This document shows positions 1 to 4,784 of a stretch of 5,386 nucleotides of DNA, one piece after another. Position numbers and translations under genes: made by a program. The stretch is taken from contig QKHD01000093.1 in NCBI GenBank assembly GCA_003250175.1, forward strand, positions 1 through 5,386, written 5' to 3'. Positions within the stretch are counted from its first letter, which is position 1; each line of letters begins with the position of its first letter. The notes under the pieces are model-generated. The model worked only from the letters and a program-made list of their open reading frames with translations. It searched no databases and was not told the DNA's origin. The DNA is from Helicobacteraceae bacterium. GTDB taxonomy: Bacteria > Campylobacterota > Campylobacteria > Campylobacterales > SZUA-545.

Positions 1-290
1 GCCACTACCTCCCCTACCTCAATCTCATCGAAAAGATCAACTGCTTCTACTGCGGCTACATGAACGGCATGTTCGGCTACATCACCGAGGTGGCCGCAAG
101 AACGGAGCAGTACTGGTGCCCCATCAAACATGCCCGAAAAACCGCCTTTATGCACTCCCGCTATCGCCACTTTACGGACTACGGCGAAGCGGAGACCTAC
201 CATGAAGAGCTCAAGCGTCTCCGCGCCATGCTCAAGGAGCTGGATGACGCCGATCCGGAGAGAAAAAAAGAGGATAAAAAACCTCTTTAA
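1..290 (+). CDS. C-terminal part of an uncharacterised Cys/His-containing protein (5' end outside window)
   Basis: The reading frame is open from base 3 to the TAA at 288-290, giving 95 visible residues. The ATG at 60 lies inside a conserved-looking stretch, so it is probably not the start, and the gene very likely begins upstream of the window. Visible residues 14-17 form a CxxC (INCFYCGY), followed 21 residues later by a C-x3-H in YWCPIKHARK. This C2-CH arrangement could bind zinc or another metal. The middle (about residues 20-46) is rich in aromatic and small residues. The tail is a charged helix ending in a Lys/Glu/Asp-rich stretch. I recall similar NCFYCGY...EQYWCPIKHA sequences in uncharacterised proteobacterial proteins, but know no function for them. 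The gene ends 44 bases before prlC, which has its own promoter-like sequence, so a shared transcript is possible but not required. Confidence 0.75.
   Translation, partial: HYLPYLNLIEKINCFYCGYMNGMFGYITEVAARTEQYWCPIKHARKTAFMHSRYRHFTDYGEAETYHEELKRLRAMLKELDDADPERKKEDKKPL
267..288. other. 7-bp hairpin overlapping a stop codon; weak terminator candidate
   Basis: AAAGAGG (267-273) can pair with CCTCTTT (282-288) around an 8-base A-rich loop. On the plus strand no U-run follows, so it would be a poor terminator for the upstream gene. Read on the minus strand the stem runs into seven T's (complement of 263-269), which looks more like an intrinsic terminator, but no minus-strand gene is visible to be terminated. 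It lies inside the Lys-rich end of the upstream coding sequence and just upstream of the prlC -10 box, so it may be only a by-product of codon use. Confidence 0.3.
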
Positions 291-299
291 TGCTATAAT
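291..299 (+). promoter_or_regulatory. Extended -10 sigma-70 promoter of prlC
   Basis: TGCTATAAT is a perfect TATAAT (294-299) preceded by the TGn extension. No recognisable -35 hexamer lies 17 bp upstream (around 271-276, AGGATA), but an A-rich tract does. This fits Campylobacterota housekeeping promoters, which rely on the -10 and on AT-rich upstream DNA. The expected start point is near 306, leaving a leader of about 29 bases that contains the ribosome site AAGGA at 323-327. Confidence 0.65.
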
Positions 300-334
300 G
301 AAACAAAATCGAACCGTTTTATAAGGACAACACC

Positions 335-2293
335 ATGTTTTTTACCTATCAAAAACCCAACCTCGACACCGCCGTCGATGATCTGAAAAATCTTTTGGAT
401 ACCTCCAAAAAAGAGGTGGAAAAGCTGCTGGCCGAACCCAAAAAAACCTACGCTTCTTTTGTTCGTCCCTACCAGCATATCTTTGAAAAAATCGAGTGGT
501 TTTTTACCCCGCTCTCCATTCTCAACAGCACCAAAAACGACGAAACGATCCAGAAAGTCTACGAAGAGATGCTGCCGCTTTTAAGCGAGTTTGACTCCGA
601 CGTCAAACAGGACCCCAAACTTTTCGAAGCCTTTAAAACCATCCGGAGCGACGAGCCGAATCTCAACCACGAACAGCGCATGATTCTGGATAACGAGATT
701 TTGGATTTCGAACTCACCGGCGCCTCCCTGCTCGAAAAGGAGCAGGCACGGATGAAGACGATCAAGAGCCGCCTCTCCCAGCTCTCCAACACCTACAGCC
801 AAAACGTCCTCAACGCCACCAACGCCTATGAGCTTATTTTGGAAGATGACGCCGCCTTAAGCGAGATGCCCGCCAGCGATCTGGAACAGGCTAAAACGGA
901 AAAGGACGGCAAAACGGTCTACCGTTTTACCCTCAAGGGCCCTAGCTTTGTCAGCTTCATGACCTACTGCTCGGATAGTACGCTTCGTGAGCAAGTCTAC
1001 AAAGCCTACAGCACCCGGGCTCCGGAGAATGACCCCATCATGGAAGAGATTCTGGCCCTGCGTGACGAAAAGGCCAAGCTGCTCGGTTACGAAAACTACG
1101 CCGCCCTCTCCCTGGAAACCAAAATGGCCCGAAGCCCCAAGGAGGTGGACGAGTTTTTAAGCGAACTGGCCCGCCAGTCCCTGCCCCAGGCAAAAAAGGA
1201 GCTCGAAGCGCTAAAAGCCTTTGCGGCAAACGAAGGCTGCAAAGCGCTTAACAGCTTTGATTCAGGCTACTACTCCAAAAAACTGGAGAAGGCCTCCTTC
1301 GATCTGGACGAGGAGCTCTACAAACCCTACTTCGAACAAAAGAGCGTGGTCAGCGGTCTCTTTGAATTTCTGGAGCGCTTCTTCGGCATCGGCTTTGAAC
1401 CGATTGATGAAAAAGCCTGGGACGAGAAGGCCACGGCCTACCACCTCACCCGAAAAGGGGAGATTTTCGGCAAAATCTACATGGACCTGGAAGCCCGCGA
1501 CGACAAACAGGGCGGTGCCTGGATGGGCGACTGGCGTACCCATGCCAAACGCCCTGACGGTAGCACCCAACTCCCCATCGCCTACATCGTCTGCAACTTT
1601 GCCCCCTCCAAACCGGGTGTACCTTCTTTGCTCAAACACGACGACGTGGTCACTCTTTTCCATGAGATGGGCCACGCCCTGCACCACCTGCTCAGCACCG
1701 TGAACGAACCCTTTGTCAGCGGAATCGCCGGCGTCGAGTGGGACGCGGTGGAGTTCCCCTCCCAGTTTCTGGAAAATTTCGCCTACGAAACGGAAGTGCT
1801 TAAAATTTTCGCCCGTCACTACCAGACCAAAAAACTGCTCCCCGATGACATGATTCAAAAACTCATCGACGCCAAAAACTTCCAGTCTGCCCTGGGGATG
1901 TTGCGCCAACTGGAGTTCGGCCTCTTTGACATCCGGATTCACCAGGCACCCAGAAGTGTTGCGGAGATTCAGTCCATCTTGGATCATGTCCGGGAGACAA
2001 CCGCTCTGATCAAGCCGCCCAGCTACAACAAGTTCCAAAACGGTTTCAGCCACATCTTCTCCGGAGGCTACGCGGCGGGATATTACAGCTACAAATGGGC
2101 GGAGGTCATGAGTGCGGACGCTTATTTCCGCTTTGTGGATATGGGGGTGTTTGACGAGACGACGGCGTCCAGCTATGTGGAAAACGTCCTCTCCAAGGGG
2201 GGAAGCCGCAAGGCGATTGACAACTTCAACGCCTTCATGGGCCGCGATCCGGACCCGACGGCACTGGTGCGCCTGAGCGGGATCAACTCATAG
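335..2293 (+). CDS. prlC: M3 family zinc oligopeptidase, PrlC / oligopeptidase A type
   Basis: This 652-residue cytoplasmic metallopeptidase should cleave short peptides, in E. coli including released signal peptides, and feed amino acid recycling. The zinc motif HEMGH is at residues 443-447 (His443, His447, catalytic Glu444). The third ligand is Glu473 in AVEFPSQ, 30 residues after the first His as in E. coli PrlC. GYAAGYYSYKW (578-588) is the C-terminal substrate-binding block with the conserved tyrosines. About 1-190 is a helical N-terminal half, and the M3 catalytic domain fills most of the rest. The WDAVE and GYAAGYYSYKWAE blocks favour the PrlC/thimet branch over PepF. E. coli PrlC is 680 residues, so this one is complete and slightly shorter. 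There is no signal peptide or membrane segment. The ATG at 335 is supported by AAGGA seven bases upstream and by the promoter at 291-299. The gene appears monocistronic, and its TAG overlaps the stop of the convergent gene. Confidence 0.95.
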   Translation: MFFTYQKPNLDTAVDDLKNLLDTSKKEVEKLLAEPKKTYASFVRPYQHIFEKIEWFFTPLSILNSTKNDETIQKVYEEMLPLLSEFDSDVKQDPKLFEAFKTIRSDEPNLNHEQRMILDNEILDFELTGASLLEKEQARMKTIKSRLSQLSNTYSQNVLNATNAYELILEDDAALSEMPASDLEQAKTEKDGKTVYRFTLKGPSFVSFMTYCSDSTLREQVYKAYSTRAPENDPIMEEILALRDEKAKLLGYENYAALSLETKMARSPKEVDEFLSELARQSLPQAKKELEALKAFAANEGCKALNSFDSGYYSKKLEKASFDLDEELYKPYFEQKSVVSGLFEFLERFFGIGFEPIDEKAWDEKATAYHLTRKGEIFGKIYMDLEARDDKQGGAWMGDWRTHAKRPDGSTQLPIAYIVCNFAPSKPGVPSLLKHDDVVTLFHEMGHALHHLLSTVNEPFVSGIAGVEWDAVEFPSQFLENFAYETEVLKIFARHYQTKKLLPDDMIQKLIDAKNFQSALGMLRQLEFGLFDIRIHQAPRSVAEIQSILDHVRETTALIKPPSYNKFQNGFSHIFSGGYAAGYYSYKWAEVMSADAYFRFVDMGVFDETTASSYVENVLSKGGSRKAIDNFNAFMGRDPDPTALVRLSGINS

Positions 2294-2300
2294 AGTGATC
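2281..2300. other. Imperfect inverted repeat at the convergent gene junction
   Basis: GATCAACTC (2281-2289) pairs with GAGTGATC (2293-2300) with one bulged A and a 3-base loop. The loop contains part of the two overlapping stop codons. No T-run follows on either strand, so it is not a classical intrinsic terminator, although it is the only obvious structure between the convergent genes. Confidence 0.3.
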
Positions 2301-2506
2301 TGATCGATCTTGCTGATGATGCTCTCCAGATCCCGTTCGCGCTTTTCCAGCGCTTCACGGAGTCTGGAGGTTTCACGCTCCTGACTCTCATGGGCGTGCT
2401 TTAACGCATCCAACTCACTGCGCAACCGCTGGTTGTCCGCCCGCAGCAGACGGATGGTTTCGGTCATTTCGTCGACTTTTTCGCTAATCTCTTTTAATTT
2501 TTCCAT
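2288..2506 (-). CDS. Small coiled-coil protein, possibly ZapB-like
   Basis: This 72-residue protein starts at the ATG complementary to 2504-2506 and ends at TGA (complement of 2288-2290). Hydrophobic residues follow a 3-4 heptad register almost end to end. The a positions are L4, V11, I18, N25, L32, H39, T46, L53, L60 and I67. The d positions are I7, M14, L21, L28, L35, Q42, L49, R56, I63 and I70. The core weakens only around 39-46 and at R56. Asn25 in an a position suggests a parallel dimer. Length, composition and pattern recall ZapB and the related short bacterial division coiled coils, but coiled coils resemble each other easily, so the assignment is tentative. A longer frame begins at the complement of 2575, but it would read through the extended -10 promoter at 2537-2545 and adds a non-coiled-coil segment, so the shorter start is preferred. 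The ribosome site is weak (AGG close to the ATG). The gene is convergent with prlC and divergent from the TPR gene. Confidence 0.72.
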   Translation of the reverse strand: MEKLKEISEKVDEMTETIRLLRADNQRLRSELDALKHAHESQERETSRLREALEKRERDLESIISKIDQITL

Positions 2507-2536
2507 AGGCCTGAAAACTTTTAAGTATTTTCCCCC

Positions 2537-2545
2537 ATTATGCCA
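2537..2545 (-). promoter_or_regulatory. Extended -10 promoter of the small coiled-coil gene
   Basis: Read on the minus strand, 2545-2537 is TGGCATAAT: a near-consensus -10 (CATAAT) with the TGn extension. The start point would be near 2530, giving a leader of about 24 bases before the ATG at 2506. A T-rich patch (complement of 2554-2559) lies upstream, and there is no good -35 box. Confidence 0.55.
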
Positions 2546-2552
2546 TGCATGG
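2543..2552. promoter_or_regulatory. Perfect 10-bp palindrome CCATGCATGG, candidate operator
   Basis: CCATGCATGG is identical to its reverse complement. It sits between the two divergent -10 boxes, overlaps the TG extension of the minus-strand promoter, and lies about 43-52 bases upstream of the expected plus-strand start point. That placement would suit a dimeric regulator, but no regulator is known for it and a chance palindrome cannot be excluded. Confidence 0.3.
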
Positions 2553-2582
2553 GTAAAAAGCGGTCTTATATGCAAAGCAGGC

Positions 2583-2588
2583 TATAAT
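2583..2588 (+). promoter_or_regulatory. -10 box of the TPR-rnhA-rnc-aroC run
   Basis: A perfect TATAAT lies 32 bases before the GTG start at 2621. The expected transcript start is near 2595, giving a leader of about 26 bases that contains the strong ribosome site AAGGAG (2610-2615). The -35 region 17 bp upstream (2560-2565, GCGGTC) does not match consensus. The A-rich patch at 2555-2559 may help. Confidence 0.6.
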
Positions 2589-2620
2589 GAAGCATCTGAC
2601 TAAGCCAAAAAGGAGCCTTC

Positions 2621-3667
2621 GTGGATTTTCCGCTCGTCTCATACCGTGACCCGCTTTTCAGCGTTCTGATGCTGCTGGCGATTATCTTCGTCGTCTCCTA
2701 CGCCAACTACCTCTGGGGTCGTTACAAAAAAAAGAGCGAGAGCAAAAACCTCGACCGCTTCCTGGGCAGCTTCGAAGTCGCCAAAAACGAAAAGGACTAC
2801 ACCGGTCTGGTGCACTCCAATCCGGAGGCGATCCACTCCATGATGCTGCTGGGCTCTATCTATTACAAGAGCGGCGATTACGAAGAGGCGATTAAAATCT
2901 ATCTGGTCCTGCTGGACAACGTCAAAGAAAAAGAGCGCCGCATCGAGATTCTCTCCATGCTGGGCAAAACCTACCACAAGGCGGGCTTCCTGCACCGGAG
3001 CCGTGATATTCTTAAAGAGTCCCTCAAGCTCAAAGCCCGCAATCCGGAGGTTTTGAAAATTCTTCTGGTTATCCTGGAGCGTCTCAAAGAGTACAACGAC
3101 GCCGTCGATGTTCTGGACGCCCTGGAAGAGCTGGGGGAAAGTGTCACCTTGGAGCGTAGTTTTCTCGATGCCTTTGTCATCATCGAAGATGCCCGCATCC
3201 GCGACGCGGTCAAAATCGAGCGCCTGATCGAACATGTCAACGAACACCCCCACACCGCCCACATTATTATCGAATTCCTCTTTTTCAAATCGTACGATAA
3301 GGTATGGGACCTGATCGATGCGCGCAACATCCCGTTCCTGCTTGATATTCTCTGGAACATCGCGCCCAAAAATATGGACAACGACGCCGCGGAAAAGCTG
3401 CCACTCCTGCAGGAAATTTTTACCGCCAAAGGGTGGCTGAACACTGCCAGCGAAAGCCAGACCTTTGAACTGGACGTGCTGATTAAACTTCAAGATAAAA
3501 AGCAGATTGCCGATCTGAGTTTCGAATACGCCTGCGGCAGCTGCAAACAGGTCTTCCCGATCTATTTCCACCGCTGCCCCGGGTGTCTTAATGTGGCCAC
3601 CTTGAAAACCGAACCGATCCTTACCCGCCACATTCCGGAGAGCGAGCTCTTTTTGGGCGGCATGTGA
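2621..3667 (+). CDS. Membrane-anchored TPR protein with C-terminal four-cysteine zinc ribbon, LapB (YciM)-like
   Basis: This 348-residue protein starts at GTG 2621, supported by AAGGAG five bases upstream. Residues 12-32 form one hydrophobic helix followed by RYKKK, so the rest should face the cytoplasm. TPR-like helix pairs follow at about 68-101 (LGSIYYKSGDYEEAIKIY), 106-141 and 142-173, then further helical repeats with weaker consensus up to about 295. The C-terminus carries YACGSC (Cys305, Cys308) and CPGC (Cys319, Cys322) with exactly 10 residues between the pairs, then a TLK. As I remember it, E. coli LapB has the same order (one N-terminal helix, TPRs, rubredoxin-like knuckle), the same 10-residue spacing and a similar CPxC...TxK ending. 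LapB works with FtsH to control LpxC and thus lipopolysaccharide synthesis; whether that role applies here is inference. E. coli LapB is about 40 residues longer. Campylobacter genomes carry a TPR protein at this place. The gene opens the run and overlaps rnhA by one base. Confidence 0.88.
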   Translation: MDFPLVSYRDPLFSVLMLLAIIFVVSYANYLWGRYKKKSESKNLDRFLGSFEVAKNEKDYTGLVHSNPEAIHSMMLLGSIYYKSGDYEEAIKIYLVLLDNVKEKERRIEILSMLGKTYHKAGFLHRSRDILKESLKLKARNPEVLKILLVILERLKEYNDAVDVLDALEELGESVTLERSFLDAFVIIEDARIRDAVKIERLIEHVNEHPHTAHIIIEFLFFKSYDKVWDLIDARNIPFLLDILWNIAPKNMDNDAAEKLPLLQEIFTAKGWLNTASESQTFELDVLIKLQDKKQIADLSFEYACGSCKQVFPIYFHRCPGCLNVATLKTEPILTRHIPESELFLGGM

Positions 3668-4089
3668 TGAAAGAGATTGAACTCTTTACCGACGGCTCCT
3701 CCCTGGGTAATCCGGGCCGTGGCGGCTGGTGCGCGATTTTACGCTACCAGGGAAGCGAACGGGTTTTAAGCGGAGCCCAGTCCGAGGCCACCAACAACCA
3801 GATGGAACTGCTCGCCGTCATCGAAGCGCTCAAAGTACTCAAGGAGCCCTGCTCCGTCACACTCTACAGTGATAGCAGCTATGTGATCAAAGGTATCAAC
3901 GAGTGGCTCTACGGCTGGGTCAAGAAAAATTTTAAGAACGTCAAAAATCCGGAGCTCTGGCAGGCCTACCTCGACGCCGCCAAACCCCACCGCGTCCGCG
4001 GCGTCTGGGTCAAGGGCCACGACGGGCATGAGGAAAATGAAAGATGCGATAAGATTGCACGGGACGTTGCGGCCCAACTGACGGCATAA
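3667..4089 (+). CDS. rnhA: Ribonuclease HI
   Basis: This 140-residue RNase HI hydrolyses the RNA strand of RNA:DNA hybrids, removing primers and R-loops. Visible active-site residues are Asp9 (FTDGSSLGNPG), Glu47 (NNQMELLA), Asp69 (YSDSSYV) and Asp128 (NERCDKIAR). The mobile catalytic His118 (VKGHDGHEENERCD) lies ten residues before Asp128, as in E. coli. The segment around 80-98 (WLYGWVKKNFKNVKNPELW) matches the basic handle region of the classical bacterial enzyme. It is slightly shorter than the 155-residue E. coli protein but complete. I chose ATG 3667, which overlaps the TGA of the upstream gene as TGATG and implies translational coupling. An in-frame GTG one codon earlier (3664) is possible but less likely. 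The upstream ribosome site is only GGGCGG, so re-initiation is probably important. Confidence 0.96.
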   Translation: MKEIELFTDGSSLGNPGRGGWCAILRYQGSERVLSGAQSEATNNQMELLAVIEALKVLKEPCSVTLYSDSSYVIKGINEWLYGWVKKNFKNVKNPELWQAYLDAAKPHRVRGVWVKGHDGHEENERCDKIARDVAAQLTA

Positions 4090-4103
4090 AACACAAGGAA
4101 ACA

Positions 4104-4113
4104 GCATGCATGC
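4104..4113. repeat. Perfect 10-bp palindrome GCATGCATGC across the rnc start codon
   Basis: GCATGCATGC is self-complementary and includes the rnc ATG (4106-4108). It shares the 8-base core CATGCATG with the palindrome at 2543-2552. It has no loop, so it is not a normal RNA hairpin. It may reflect only the Met-His-Ala codons. Confidence 0.3.
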
Positions 4114-4780
4114 AGACTACGATGTACTCCAACAAACCCTGGGGTACCACTTTTCGTCCGTCCGCCTTTTGGAAGAGGCCCTGACCCACAAAAGCTGTAA
4201 AAAATCCTACAACAACGAGCGCCTGGAGTTCCTGGGTGATGCGGTGCTCGACCTTGTGGTTGGGGAGTATCTCTTTTCCCACTTGCCCAAATCCAGCGAG
4301 GGGGAGATGTCCAAGATCCGCGCCTCTTTGGTTAACGAAAACGGCTTTGCCAAAATGGCCAAAGCCCTTGATCTGGGCAAATATATCCACCTTTCCAGCG
4401 CCGAAGAGAACAACAACGGCCGGGAAAAACCCTCCCTGCTCTCCAACGCTTTCGAGGCGGTCATGGGCGCCATCTACCTCGACAGCGATCTGGGTACGGT
4501 CGCTAAAATCGTCAACGGCATGCTCGAATCCATCTACCCGAAAATCGATCTGAATGAGCTCTTCAAGGATTACAAAACAACCCTCCAAGAACTGACCCAG
4601 GCCCGATTCGGGGAGATTCCCGTTTATGAACTGCTGGGAACCTCCGGACCCGACCACCAGAAAGAGTTTGAAGTTGCGCTGCAGATTCAAAACCGTGAGT
4701 ACGCCCGCGCCAGGGGCAAGAGTAAAAAAGCGGCCCAGCAGGCCGCCGCCAAAGAGGCGATCCAAAAACTGAAAGGGTAA
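4106..4780 (+). CDS. rnc: Ribonuclease III
   Basis: This 224-residue enzyme cleaves double-stranded RNA, including rRNA precursors and sense-antisense duplexes, as a cytoplasmic homodimer. The N-terminal nuclease domain (about 1-150) carries the signature NERLEFLGDAVLDL with Glu38, Glu41 and Asp45, then Glu65, and Glu117 in NAFEAVMGAIYLD. The C-terminal double-stranded RNA-binding domain spans about 155-224, ending in the basic helix GKSKKAAQQAAAKEAI. Length matches E. coli (226). One oddity: the fourth acidic position three residues before Glu117, Asp114 in E. coli, is Asn114 (codon AAC at 4445-4447). ATG 4106 is supported by AAGGAA ending five bases upstream and by the usual family start. 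It follows rnhA by 16 bases. Confidence 0.97.
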   Translation: MHADYDVLQQTLGYHFSSVRLLEEALTHKSCKKSYNNERLEFLGDAVLDLVVGEYLFSHLPKSSEGEMSKIRASLVNENGFAKMAKALDLGKYIHLSSAEENNNGREKPSLLSNAFEAVMGAIYLDSDLGTVAKIVNGMLESIYPKIDLNELFKDYKTTLQELTQARFGEIPVYELLGTSGPDHQKEFEVALQIQNREYARARGKSKKAAQQAAAKEAIQKLKG

Positions 4781-4784
4781 CAGA

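Noticed and set aside
293..478. 61-codon minus-strand frame over the prlC start
   Set aside because: It is a shadow of the Lys/Phe-rich prlC N-terminus and overlaps the prlC promoter and ribosome site.
1221..1703. 160-codon plus-strand open frame in another phase
   Set aside because: It is inside prlC in a shifted frame, rich in Pro/Thr/Ser/Arg as expected from out-of-frame reading, and has no ribosome site.
1262..2053. 263-codon minus-strand open frame
   Set aside because: It lies entirely within prlC, whose catalytic motifs are unambiguous. It has no ribosome site and no recognisable domain, and follows from the codon bias of the sense gene.
2173..2391. 72-codon minus-strand frame across the prlC 3' end
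   Set aside because: It overlaps both prlC and the small coiled-coil gene in a different phase, and its composition is Arg/Ser/Leu-rich without pattern.
2507..2575. N-terminal extension of the small minus-strand gene (start at the complement of 2575)
   Set aside because: It would cover the extended -10 promoter and the palindrome, adds 23 residues outside the coiled coil, and no ribosome site was seen for it.
2639..3631. 330-codon minus-strand open frame
   Set aside because: It mirrors almost the whole TPR gene. The plus-strand frame has a ribosome site, a TM helix, TPRs and the four-Cys knuckle, while the antisense product is low-complexity V/F/D-rich.
3664..3666. GTG as the rnhA start
   Set aside because: ATG at 3667 gives the family-typical start and a TGATG coupling. 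The GTG adds only one residue and overlaps the upstream Met codon.
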